The position numbers were made by a program, and so were the translations under genes. A stretch of DNA of 64,000 nucleotides from Limonium bicolor. Lineage: Eukaryota > Streptophyta > Magnoliopsida > Caryophyllales > Plumbaginaceae. The notes under the pieces were generated by a model. The model worked only from the letters and a program-made list of their open reading frames with translations. It did not search any database and had not been told where the DNA came from. The DNA lies in NCBI GenBank assembly GCA_023374045.1, contig CM041782.1, positions 253,293,810-253,357,809 on the forward strand. The letters are read 5' to 3'. The first letter of the stretch is position 1. Every line of letters begins with the position of its first letter. Below are positions 1-9,554 of this stretch, piece by piece.

Positions 1-157
1 TCTTCAGGTACCATGATACGAATTTCACCTGCACACACTCACAACTACCACAAAAACGCTAAAAGCGCTGCATTAAAACACGGGCACCATTGCCACTTCT
101 AACCAAAAGAAAAACAAAAAATAACCAGAAAACAAAAACAAAACAAAACATGAATGT

Positions 158-222
158 TAACCACTGGGTTGCCTCCCAGTAAGCTGCCCGTAGTTTTAGT
201 CTTTGGCTAGACTCCTGCTTCG
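158..222 (-). other. Conserved-looking motif inside T1
   Basis: The + strand reads GGGTTGCCTCCCAGTAAGC followed by TTTGGCTAGACTCC. I recall similar GGGTTGCCTCCCA...AAGCG blocks as recurrent dispersed sequence in plant genomes near Athila/Tat-type elements; that is memory, not a search. Here it lies about 1.1 kb downstream of the primer site in element orientation. No function is assigned. Confidence 0.35.
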
Positions 223-426
223 TTATCCTGGATCAAAAATAAAAGTAGACAATACCTTCGCCAGGAAAACGAAGTTAGTAATAATAAAAAGCAAACCACC
301 TGAATCAAACAAAATGTTACTTCGGCAATATAATTGGAAAATGAATACTCCACAAAACCTGGTGTTTGAGGAGGTACTGCCGTAGCGTAGTTTTAACAGG
401 AGACAGGTGTGATTGGCTTTTCTTCC

Positions 427-1064
427 TCAAATTGGAGGATGTAAAATCCTCCTCTTGCTGTTGAGGCTTATGGAGGCAGGATGGAAGTTGATGAGAGACC
501 GGTGGTAGTGGTGTTCCTTCCTGAGATTCGAGGATGTAATTTCCTCTTCCGGTAGGTGAGGCTCAATAGCACCTTTCTCAAGCTCGCAGACTGGTGCAGA
601 CAACTTATCTTTATATTTTAATTGCTCCTCTTGTGTTGGGGATGGGGATGGAGGAGAAATGTAACTCTCAGACATCTGCTCCAACTCGGCGTCGGAGAAA
701 AATGTACTGAGAAGTTTCTTTATCTCCTCATCAGAACTTGCAGCTTCAATAATATCTGGCTCGAATTGGTCTTCACTCCTTGGAGTCACCACTGGAATCT
801 CTTCTAGTGGCTCGCCTGACTCAGGAGAAATTCGTCTAGCCTTCGTGTAGATTGCTGCTCGTCCTGATTGAAGCAGTAATACCCCAACTGAGCTTCGTTG
901 TATTGTGCATTAGCCTGGTCGACTTCCCACCAATACGGCTCTCGATTTGATTGTTGAGGTGGTTGATAATCCTTGACCAATCTTTGATATGAGGATATTT
1001 CCGCTTGCATTCGTGTCCATTCCAGATTGATCAACAATCTTCTCACCTCATCGTGGCTCTCCAT
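427..1064 (-). pseudogene. Acidic gag-position reading frame of T1, frameshifted
   Basis: Two minus-strand frames lie just downstream of the primer site. The first (804-1064, 86 codons) starts MESHDEVRRLL and contains a helical Q/E-rich segment with a YWWEV motif. The second (427-792, 121 codons) is in another frame and can be read upstream of its first Met as far as the end of the first, so one frameshift near 800 splits a single acidic protein of roughly 200 residues. The second half is rich in E, S and P and shows no zinc knuckle, protease or capsid signature. The position suggests a gag-like product of a non-autonomous element, but the family is not recognised. The AT-rich stretch 1065-1292 between the frame and the primer site holds nothing else visible. 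Confidence 0.35.
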
Positions 1065-1292
1065 TGTCAGTAATTATCCTATAAAACAAAAAAAAAATAC
1101 CAAGTAGAAAGAAATAGAAACAGAAAATAAAAATAATAGACAAAATTAACTAGAAAGAGAAACAAATAATAATATAGAAATACAAGAATTTTTTTTTAGG
1201 AAAATTAAATAAAGCGAAAATAAAATAAATAAAGTAAATAAAAATAGAAATCCCAATAAAATTTAAAAATTATCAATTAACCGTGCTGGAGG

Positions 1293-1310
1293 TCCCCGGC
1301 AACGGCGCCA
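1293..1310 (-). other. T1 primer-binding site (tRNA-Asp type)
   Basis: The minus strand reads TGGCGCCGTTGCCGGGGA, complementary to the 3' end of plant tRNA-Asp including CCA. It lies 6 bases inside the LTR end, the correct place for first-strand priming, and fixes the element as minus-strand. Confidence 0.85.
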
Positions 1311-1316
1311 AAAACT

Positions 1317-3228
1317 TGATGGAGAAATATGTGACTACTTCTTCCACATAGGCAGTGTACCTAATCGTTTTGCGGGATAGTGGATTCGTGGGGTTGTCGT
1401 ACTCTTGGGGACCTCGCTGTGGATAACTGACAGTGGATTAAATTTACTGAGACTTCTAGTAAATAGATTTTATCATTTTTTAGGAGAAGAAATAATCGAA
1501 AACCTAATCTGAACAAAAACAAAATAATAAAAATAGAAATTATAAATCTTTTTTGTCTTTTAAGAAAGCATCCCAGGTTGTTCTGCTCACCTATTTATTC
1601 AATTATATTGATATAAACTTTACCACTTAAGTAATAAACTCAGAAACTATAAATAATTCGTTGACGACTAAATCTAACGAACCCTAACCAGTTGCTAGAA
1701 CTAGCAGCAGACTAATGCTCTAATCCGGACACAACCAATCGCATAGAGAACAGCTTCCATTTGAGACTAATTAACCTATAGGCCGGATCAGGCTTCTAGC
1801 TGTTAATCAGGTTTAATTCCTATGTCTTGTTTACTATCTCAGCTCTCGCGTGTTGATTAGAAAACTACAAATATTGCTTTAATAATTGATCAGAGAATTA
1901 AAGCAGATGAATAACTGGAATTAAACTATTACTTTAGATAAAATCATAGTGGAAAGCTCAACATAACATAATTATATAAAATAGGCTCGCATCCCAAACC
2001 TGGGAAGGCTTAAGTTTATTTAATTAAACATAACTATATATAAACAACGTTTAAACAAAATAAGAGAGAGGGTAGAGAAAACTCCAGCTAGCAAGTTGAC
2101 TCTGAATCCTAGCTCCGCCTCTGTATCCACGTCGTCCGTAATAATAATAATAATAAATGGCAGAAATGTGGTGTGTTGGAAAAACAAATAAAAATGGAGA
2201 AAACGGAGAGAATAGAAATTGATGTGGTCGTATGGAGAGCGAGTGTGGTGGTCGAGTGAGTGAGGTGGTGAACGAGTGATGGGCTTTGGATTAAAAGAAG
2301 GGATGATTAATAACGAAGGGAGCGTTGGTTATTTATAGGCTAAGGAAATAAAGAAGCAAACAACAGAGTGGTTGTGGACGGTGCAGTCGGTGCGATTGAA
2401 TGGCGGTGGAGTTGGTGAGCAGATCGCGGGCAACAGTGATTGATTGCAGACAGGGTCGGCGTCACGCGTGAATTAGAGAATTGCGGTAGTCACCGTCTGC
2501 AATTAATGAAGTGCGGCGCCGCGAAGGAAGAATGGAAAATCGGAGAAGAAAACTAGTCGCGCGCGCATGAATTAGCACGTCCGCCTCCTTGTCCGCGAGT
2601 TTAACAGGCGGTTGCGCCTGTGATGTCCGCTACTTATCAGGCGGACTCCACACACATGTCCGCGAGTTTAACAGGCGGTTGCGCCTGTGATCTCCGCGAC
2701 CAAACCAGGCGGACTCCTCTGTGATGTCCGCGAGGCGGTTGTCTCTACCTTGTCCGCTCCAAAATCAAGCGGACTCCCTCCTGTTGTCCGCCCTCGTACC
2801 TCGCAAGTTCAAGCGGTTCTTCATGCGGACGTAGCTTCTTTGTCCGTGTGTGATTGAATTCAATCTTGTGCTGCAGTACGTGATGATGATTAATTAATCA
2901 TAATAAGTAGCAGTAATGATGGTTCGTGAGTGTAGTGAATTTGTTGTACTCATTTGTTATATGCCACGTGATAAAAAAAATGATGTACAACATCTCGTAA
3001 GCCTTTTTCCATGTACATGCTTATGTTGAGCGTGTATATATAATATATGATTATGAGACAAAGAGTGTGAATCCAATATATTTTCTGCATTTGACACATA
3101 ATATGTATCAGTTCACATCAAAAGCATAAATCTAGGAAAATCGTAAGATAAGTGAGAGATATTACTTAAAATACTGCAAATTATAAGGTAGTTAAACCCT
3201 TAAAAGTCTATATATCTCGCACTTATCA
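1317..3228 (-). repeat. 5' LTR of T1 (1912 bp)
   Basis: On the element strand the LTR begins TGATAAGTGCGAG (at 3228) and ends CTCCATCA (at 1317), a TG...CA terminus directly beside the primer site. The partner LTR is outside the window, so the boundaries rest on termini and primer site only. The LTR contains the dyad array at 2579-2830. No gene is visible in it. Confidence 0.75.
2579..2847. repeat. Array of GTCCGC / GCGGAC inverted repeats in the T1 LTR
   Basis: GTCCGC or a one-base variant occurs at 2579, 2591, 2625, 2658, 2692 (CTCCGC), 2726, 2752 and 2786, and the complement GCGGAC at 2641, 2709, 2769 and 2825. They pair as dyads 22-23 bp long (2625-2646, 2692-2714, 2752-2774). A direct repeat of about 67 bp (from 2591 and from 2658) contains GGCGGTTGCGCCTGTGA. 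The array is far more GC-rich than its surroundings. Confidence 0.8.
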
Positions 3229-3337
3229 GTCTCCCGAAAGTTGGAGACTTTCATTAATGTAGAATTTTTAAGTTGCCTTTCATTTTTGTAGAGGGTCTCT
3301 TGTTTCAGTAACCTTTTAGTTACATTTTTCTACTTTC

Positions 3338-3534
3338 ACACTCTACCACTGTACACATGGTGAGATCGTCGATTTAACACTCTACCGACTTTGAGCCGGT
3401 GAGATCGTCGGATTAACACTCTACTGCCAGGACGCTGACAGTGAGATCGTCGAATGAATTACACTACCATCGTTGATGGTAGATCGTCGGATACAAATCA
3501 CTCTACCATGGCCAATGGTGAGATCGTCGGATAC
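3338..3534. repeat. Five-unit hairpin array downstream of T2 integrase
   Basis: Five units start near 3338, 3377, 3416, 3461 and 3499 (about 39 bp apart). Each has CACTCTAC or a shortened form, then a small inverted repeat, then (G)AGATCGTCG. The inverted repeats differ while still pairing: ACCA/TGGT in unit 1, ACCG/CGGT in unit 2, CTGCCAG/CTGACAG with one mismatch in unit 3, CTACCATC/GATGGTAG around GTT in unit 4, ACCAT/ATGGT in unit 5. The rest of 3229-3754 is 3' non-coding sequence of T2. Confidence 0.85.
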
Positions 3535-3754
3535 ATTCTTTGTCTTTCTTTTTTGAAAAAACCCTTTGTTTCTTGTTTTGTGACGGAGAGAAATTGCGAT
3601 GCTTTTTGTTTTGTCTGGAAACTTTATATATTATCATCGGCGGATAACATGCTTTGAAAACAAGATAACTGAGATCATGAAGCAAAATGCTTTATTGCCA
3701 CTCTTTGCGCGTTTTTTACCAAGCGACTCTTTAACCTGCAGTTGAAAGAAGATA

Positions 3755-5145
3755 TTAAACATAGAATTTCTTGAGACACTCCGCATGCCAGGAATGTGGC
3801 AGATCGTCTCCGTCCACATTTCGGAGCCTATAAGATGCTCGGTCAGTTTTAGCCTGAACAACATATGGGCCCTCCCACTGCGGTTGCAGCTTTGCCGGTT
3901 GTTTCACTTCTCGGAGCACCAAGTCACCTGCGGAGAAGGACCGTTCCCTTACCTTTTTATTGAAATGTCGTTCGATTCTCAACTTGTCTCTTTGATTTCT
4001 TAAGTCAGCGATCATCCGCCTTTCATCCAAGACGTCCAACTCATCTCGGATGCCCTCATCGTTTTCTTCTTCCTTGTACCCCTCAACTCTTTTTGATGGT
4101 ATCATGATTTCCGCAGGTACTACCGCTTCCAGACCATATGTCAATCTGTAAGGGGTTTCTCCGGTTGGTCCCTTGACAGTCGTCCTATTAGACCATAGAA
4201 CCTGTGGTAGAACCTCCGCCCACCTTCCTCTTTTTCCTTCCAACTTTCTTCTTAGAGCTTTCACGATTTGCCCATTGTATTTTCTACCTGGCCATTTGCT
4301 TGTGGATGAGCTACAGAGGCAAATCTCAGGCCAATCTTCCACTCTTCGCAGAAATCTCTAAAGCTCTTGCAATTGAACTGCGCACCGTTGTCCGTTATGA
4401 TTACCCTCGGTATACCAAACCGACATACGACGTTCTTCCAAACAAACTCCTCTGTTTTTCGTGCAGTTATGTTTACCACCGGAAGAGCTTCTACCCACTT
4501 GGTGAAGTAATCTACCGCCACATACAAGTACTTATACCTTCCGGGGGAAGCCTCTGGAAATGGTCCGACAATATCTAATCCCCACTTCGCAAAGGGGATC
4601 GGAGAGGTAATAGATTTCATTTCCGCAGGTGGGTTTCCAACCCTTGGACCATGTAACTGGCATTGCATGCATTTTTTGACATAGTCTCCGCACATCTTCT
4701 GGATCGCCGGCCAGAAGTAGCCCATCCTTAGTATTTTATGCATTACTGCCCTTCCTCCTTGGTGGTTGCCGCATACCCCATTATGGACTTCGGTGACAAG
4801 CTCTAGCCCTTGACTTTCCGTCAAACACTTCAATGATGGTCTACCGAAAGATCGCTTATAGAGTTGGCCGTTTTCGAAAAAGAACGACGCTGCCCTTCTT
4901 TTTATCGTTTTGGCCTCTTTTTCGTCCTCTGGTAGTGTCCCCTCTTGGATATACCGGACAATGGGAGTCATCCATGATTCGCCCAAATTAGTCATCTCAA
5001 CTACCATTGTCTCCGTTTCTTCTATACTTGGGAGCTTCCTTAGTTGTAGCTGAACTTCTTCCGGTATTCCCTCCGCTATACTTGCCAATTTAGCCAGTAC
5101 ATCGGCCTCGAGTTTTGGTCTCTGGATACGTGTCGGAGATTGCAC
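3755..5145 (-). pseudogene. T2 integrase (IN), two overlapping frames
   Basis: This is the integrase end of the T2 polyprotein, which would insert the cDNA copy into the genome. The frame at 4261-5145 shows the HHCC zinc-binding segment (HNGVCGNH then CMQC), then catalytic-core residues in WGLDIVGPF, ITDNGAQF and NGQVEN (the D, D, E triad). The frame at 3755-4342 continues with a C-terminal domain containing the GPY motif (QWEGPYVV) and ends WHAECLKKFYV followed by a stop. The two frames overlap out of register, so a frameshift near 4300 breaks the core just after the catalytic Glu. There is no chromodomain, as expected for Tat. Confidence 0.9.
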
Positions 5146-6101
5146 TTCGTAAATCTTGCCCTTAGATCCTGTACCTTTATCAAGTAAAGTTTTAGTTTTT
5201 CCTCCTTTGTTTCAAAGATATTCTCACTTTGCCTTGCTACAAGCAAGGAATCAGATTGCACTTCCAGCTCCGTCACCCCCAGGGCACAGGCTATTTCCAG
5301 CCCGTGCACTAATGCCTCATATTCCGCTTCATTGTTCGTTATTTCGAATTCCAACCTTATTGAATGATTCATTTTCCTTCCATCAGGAGTCTGGATCACG
5401 ATTCCAACCCCCGCACCAGTTTTACACCTAGCTCCATCCACCCACATCTTATACGGGACTTCTCGCTCTTCTTGACGGAAAAAACTTGCCTCGGTGATAA
5501 AATCAACCAGGGCTTGGGCTCTTATTGCTGTCCGGGGAACATAATGAATTTCAAATTGAGTCAGCTCCACCGTCCAAGTAATCATTCTTCCGGAGGCGTT
5601 TGGGTTATTGGCGATTTGCTTTAAGGGCCAATTAGTTCGGACGGTGATTCGGTGCGACTGGAAATACGGTCTCAGTTTCCTGGATGCAATCACAAGGGCG
5701 AACAAAACCTTCTCAATATTGGAATATCTTGTCTCCGCTGCAGTTAAGATCTTTCCAGTAAAATAGACTGGGATTTCTTTCTTTTCCTCTTCCATGATTA
5801 ATACCGCCGCTACTGCCCACTCTGAGACCGATAGGTATAAGAATAGATCCTGGCCTGGTGTCGGAACGTCGAGTTTGGGAAGTTCTTGAAGCATTTTCTT
5901 GATTTGCTCAAAGGCATCCATACACTCCGTATCCCACTGGAATTTTTTATTTTTGCGAAGGGTATTAAAAAATGGAATAGACTTTTCCTGGAGTTTGGAG
6001 CAAAATCTGCTTAAGGCAGTGAGTCTCCCATTCAAGGCTTGCACGTCTTTAATGTTTCTCGGTTGTGGAAGGTTGAGGACTGCTTGGGTTTTCCGGATCA
6101 A
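5076..6101 (-). pseudogene. T2 RT thumb and dual RNase H
   Basis: One 341-codon frame carries the RT connection and then two RNase H domains. The first, gypsy-type domain (about residues 75-160) has lost expected catalytic acids: the usual YLD-A-SD start reads YLSVSEW and the later TDH-like site reads RTNW. The second, archaeal-type domain begins at WVDGARCKTGAGVG and keeps its acidic residues: D in VDGA, E in NNEAEYEAL, D in VQSDSLLV and a later D in SRDQN. A dead first domain and a retained second one is the described Tat arrangement. The frame overlaps the integrase frame out of register. Confidence 0.88.
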
Positions 6102-6102
6102 C

Positions 6103-6665
6103 TTAAATTCCTCTCTGTCCGACTATGAACCCCAAAAACTTCCCTCGGGTGACTCCGAAGACACATTTTTCAGGATTTAACTTGATTTTGTATTTATCCA
6201 GGGTATTGAAGGTTTCCTCAAGGTCTTCCATGTGCTGAGCTATAGAATCGCTTCTCACTACTATATCATCCACATATGCCTCCACATTTCGAGACAACTG
6301 CCCCCGAAATACCTCGTCAATCATTCGCTGGAAGGTCGCTCCTGCATTTTTCAGTCCAAACGGCATAACCTTGTAACAAAAAATACCAGTTGAGGTGACA
6401 AAAGATGTTTCTCTTGGTCATTTTTGTTCATCATTATTTGGTTATACCCAGAAAACGCATCCAAAAAACTCATCACACTACTCTGCGCCGTTGCCGCTAC
6501 AAGCTTATCTATGGAAGGTAAAGGATAAAAATCTTTCGGACAAGCTTTATTCAAATCCGTGAAATCCACGCACATCCTCCATTTTCCGTTTGCTTTTTTA
6601 ACCAAAACTACATTTGATAGCCATTTTGGATAAAAGACTTTCCTAATAAAGCCGGCCTCCAGCAA
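6103..6665 (-). pseudogene. T2 reverse transcriptase
   Basis: Two frames make up the RT palm and fingers. The upstream one (6351-6665) has the region ending KWRMCVDFTDLNKACPKD and the first catalytic Asp in FLDAFSGYNQI. The downstream one (6103-6366) has MPFGLKNAGATFQRM and the catalytic pair in AYVDDIVV. They overlap by 16 bases in different frames, a frameshift close to 6360 immediately before the MPFGL motif. A second break near 6102 separates RT from the RNase H frame. The enzyme would make the cDNA in the virus-like particle, but this copy cannot encode it intact. Confidence 0.9.
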
Positions 6666-6706
6666 CCTTTCGACCTCCGTCCGCGCAGCCTCGTCCCTTT
6701 CCCTTC

Positions 6707-7574
6707 CTATAATCCTCTTCCTCTGCGGATGGCGGGAAACTTCGGATCGACGTTCAAGTTATGCTGGATAATGCTGGCGTCCACTCCGGGCATGTCCTTT
6801 GGGCTCCAGGCGAATGTTTTTCTTCTTTTTTCCAAAAATCTCATTAAGCGAATCTGCTCATCGTGGAGAAAAGCATTTCCAATTTTAAAAAATTTAGAAG
6901 GATCGGAGTTCAGGGGTACCTCTCTTGGCCGTTCCGCCGGTACCACCACCTTTTCGGAGGTTTCTCCAGACATCCGTGTCCTGGCTTCTCCTTCTTCGTA
7001 CTCTCGACTGGAGCCGACCTCTTTGACTACGTCTTCCTCTGGAAAATCCTCAGTAATCCGGACTTCGCACACCCTTGCTGTTTTCTGGCTTCCAGGAATG
7101 GACACCAGCTTTCCGCCCCTTGTCAAGTATTTGAGCTTGAGGTAATAGGTGCTACAGACAGCTCCGAAAGCATTGATCCCAGGTCGCCCCAAATAGACGT
7201 TGTATCCGGACAGATCTCGCATGATATATAAGGTTATCCTTTCTGTTCTCCGATCTTCCTTTTGGCCTAACGTCATTGTGACATCGACGCTGCCGCTGGC
7301 CTGAGCCGTGATTCCCCCAATGAATCCTCCGAAAGTAGCAGTAAACGGCTTGACCTTTTCATCCGGGATTTCCAGCTTCCGGAACGCCGCTAGGGAAATC
7401 ACGTTTGCTCCCGCTCCGCTGTCGACAAGGATGTTTCCCACCATCCTATCATTGATTTGAGCTCGAATGACGAGGGGGTCATTGTGGGGGTAGTAGACTC
7501 CCTCTTCATCTTCTTCCGTGAAGTAGATAGGTGGTAAAGGCTCTCTTCTCTGAACTTTCTTCTCTGGTAGCTTC
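6707..7574 (-). pseudogene. T2 aspartic protease
   Basis: The 6707-7444 frame starts just before LVDSGAGANVIS, the retropepsin active-site signature DSGA, and continues through a segment with YLGRPG to the RT linker. The 130 bases upstream (7445-7574) read in the same region as a typical Tat linker before the protease, with a run around PLVIRAQIND. The protease would cleave Gag-Pol during particle maturation. The frame stops near 6706, so protease and RT are no longer joined. Confidence 0.8.
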
Positions 7575-8066
7575 TCATGGACTTCGTGTACGTGCCTTTT
7601 CTTTTCTTTTGCCGTGAACGGCCCCCTTTTCTGAGAATAAACCAGTTATGACCCCAAAATCGAAATATTTGCTATGGTCTAGCTCAGGGTGATCTTCATT
7701 CCTCATGCCACCCCCGTTATGCCCGTAACGAGATCGGTTTTGATAGTCGCTGTTATTCTTTTGCTGTTTGGGAGCTTCCTGTTTCTGCTTTTCTTGTTTC
7801 TTTCTCTGCTCATCGATTTTGTTCAGTTCTCTTGATAATGTTACACAATTGGTCGTTCTGTGGCTGTAGTGCCTGTGGAATTCACAAAACGCCAATGTGC
7901 TCTCGCCTGAGGTAGGCTTCTTCGGAGGCGGAAGATAGCCTTCCCTTACCGCAGCTGCGTACCTTCCTGGAGCGATAGTAATCTCCTTTGCTCCGTACGT
8001 CGTCCTACCCCCAGAATGGGTAGGTGCGACCAGATCCTTCCCATAGGGCTTGTACCTAGCTCCCAA
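7575..8066 (-). pseudogene. T2 nucleocapsid segment of gag
   Basis: A 163-codon frame overlapping the end of the main gag frame out of register, so a frameshift near 8000 splits gag. It contains FCEFHRHYSHRTTNC, a C-x2-H-type knuckle typical of Tat gag in place of the usual CCHC, followed by a K/Q-rich helix and basic tail. It would bind the genomic RNA. A stop at 7575 separates it from the protease. Confidence 0.8.
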
Positions 8067-9010
8067 GGTTTCGGAGCGGATGTCTCCCCATAATTCGCGC
8101 CGACAGACGACGCTCCTCCCTGTCTCTTCTCATTAGGCGGCCTGAAGCTATTAGCCAGTTCTTTCGCCTTATTCTCCGCAATCTCCGATTTCAAGAAATC
8201 GTGCAGCATTTCCGCTAACTCTCCGTGAGTTTGCGGTGCTTTGGTAGCAATTTTCCCTGCCAGCCTTGGATTCGCCAATCCATTTCCGAAAGCTTTCACC
8301 AGTATCTTCTCATCCACATCGTCTATTTCAGCCACCTGTTTATGGAAGCGTTCGCTGTATTCCTTCACCGTCTCTCCCCTTCTTTGCCTAACATCCATCA
8401 ACTCAATCGTATCCCTCTGGATCTTTTTACTTGCTGCGAAGTAAAGTTGGAATTCCTCTGTAAGTTGTTTGAAACTTGAGATGGATTGAGGTTTCCGAGA
8501 AGAGATCCAATTTAGAGCTCTTTTGGTAAGTGTTCCCGGAAACAGATTGCAAAGTGCCTGGGAACTGATCCCCTGAGTGTTCATCGCGAAGATGAACTTC
8601 TTGATATGTTGAGCGGGATCTCCAGTTCCGTCGTACTTCTCTATTGCTGGAGCGACAAAGAACGGTGGAAGCTTCGCCTTCCGAATGTTTTCGGTGAAGG
8701 GATACAGCGACATGTCGACGAGGTCTTCCTCTGCACCTTTCGGTGGTGACTTCTCTTTCCGGCTTTCGTCGCTTTTTGATCCGCTTTTCGCTTTTAGATC
8801 CTCGATTACATTCGCCATCTCATCGATCTTCTTCTGGTGCTCCAGATCTCTATCCGCCAGTTCCTGCTGAAACCGCTCATTGCTTTCAGCCATCTTCTCA
8901 TTGACTTCTTGCGCAAAACTCCTCATCAGATCAGTGAGGTCTTCCTTCGAGAATGAGCTCTCCCCGGTCGCAGCCATCTTCCCCTTCCCTTTGCTTGATC
9001 GTGGTGCCAT
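7946..9010 (-). pseudogene. T2 gag (capsid)
   Basis: The open frame extends upstream to 9139, but that would cross the primer site into the LTR. I therefore take the Met at 9008-9010 (MAPRSSKGKGKM), 60 bases inside the primer site. The product has a basic N-terminus, a coiled-coil segment (about residues 25-75, rich in E, K and D), then a retrotransposon capsid region with KYDGTGDPAQHI, ALCNLFPGTLTKRALNW and YSERFHKQV. These match the UBN2/gag capsid pattern of Tat elements. The frame runs out of register into the nucleocapsid segment. Confidence 0.85.
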
Positions 9011-9070
9011 GTTTGAACAAAAGACAAGAACCGTGACTCTTGTGGATTGAATCGTGGTTATCGTTCGTTT

Positions 9071-9086
9071 CCCACAGACGGCGCCA
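9071..9086 (-). other. T2 primer-binding site
   Basis: The minus strand reads TGGCGCCGTCTGTGGG two bases inside the LTR. The same 16 bases form the primer site of element D (63194-63209). It is a common primer site in Tat-type elements; I do not assign the tRNA. Confidence 0.85.
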
Positions 9087-9088
9087 AA

Positions 9089-9554
9089 TGAGATCGTATC
9101 GAACTCGCACTCAGACTCAGATTGCAAAGAGAGCTCCAAGTACTGTATTGATGAAAAGCGTACCTTATTACATAACTTATGGTTCTTATTTATAGGCTCT
9201 TCTACAGTGTATAACCGTTTCTGTAGGCCTACATTATTCTAGAATATTCTTAGTTATACAAGGCTTTTTATGTAACTTCACCCTTCTTTTTGAATAATTA
9301 CTCCCAACCCTTCGGAGGGGTTTTGCTTCGCTTCGGAGGCGAATGACTTTTAGTTCTTCGGAGAGGATCTTTGCTTTGCGTTGGAGGCGACTACCCCTCC
9401 GCAGTCTGTCTGTGGTATAGCTTCCTTGTCGTAAGAGTCCGTTCGTGGAGTTGAAGGGGGTTTGGTCGGAGAGAGTTCCATCTGTTGTCTCCGTAGGCAG
9501 CATATACTCTTTGCTCAGTCATTTGATTACTCCGTGCGGTGGCACTCCACTTCA
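9089..9554 (-). repeat. 5' LTR of T2 (466 bp)
   Basis: On the element strand it starts TGAAGTGGAGTGCC (at 9554) and ends ACGATCTCA (at 9089), next to the primer site. It contains several TTCGGAGG copies around 9310-9390. The partner LTR is outside the window. Confidence 0.8.

Larger units (their letters stand above)
1..3228 (-). mobile_element. T1: LTR retrotransposon, 5' part only (non-autonomous Ty3/Gypsy-like)
   Basis: The right end is a complete 5' LTR (1317-3228), preceded on the minus strand by a tRNA-Asp-type primer-binding site (1293-1310). The internal region runs left and leaves the window at base 1. The element is inserted in the 3' non-coding part of T2; the bases after the LTR (GTCTC, 3229-3233) would be one copy of the target duplication, the other lying outside the window. 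The internal part has only short acidic reading frames and no recognisable enzyme, so I read it as a non-autonomous derivative of the Athila/Tat branch. The branch is inferred from the primer site and the LTR start TGATAAGTGCGAG. Confidence 0.75.
3229..9554 (-). mobile_element. T2: Tat-lineage Ty3/Gypsy retrotransposon, 3' end split off by T1
   Basis: A minus-strand element with its 5' LTR at 9089-9554, a primer site at 9071-9086, and gag, protease, RT, a gypsy RNase H, a second archaeal-type RNase H and integrase reading leftward to 3755. The dual RNase H marks the Tat lineage. Its 3' LTR is not in the window because T1 is inserted at 3228. The bases after the 5' LTR, CTAGG (9555-9559), occur once in the uninterrupted sister copy of E3 at 16557-16561, which shows that T2 inserted into E3. 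Confidence 0.9.
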
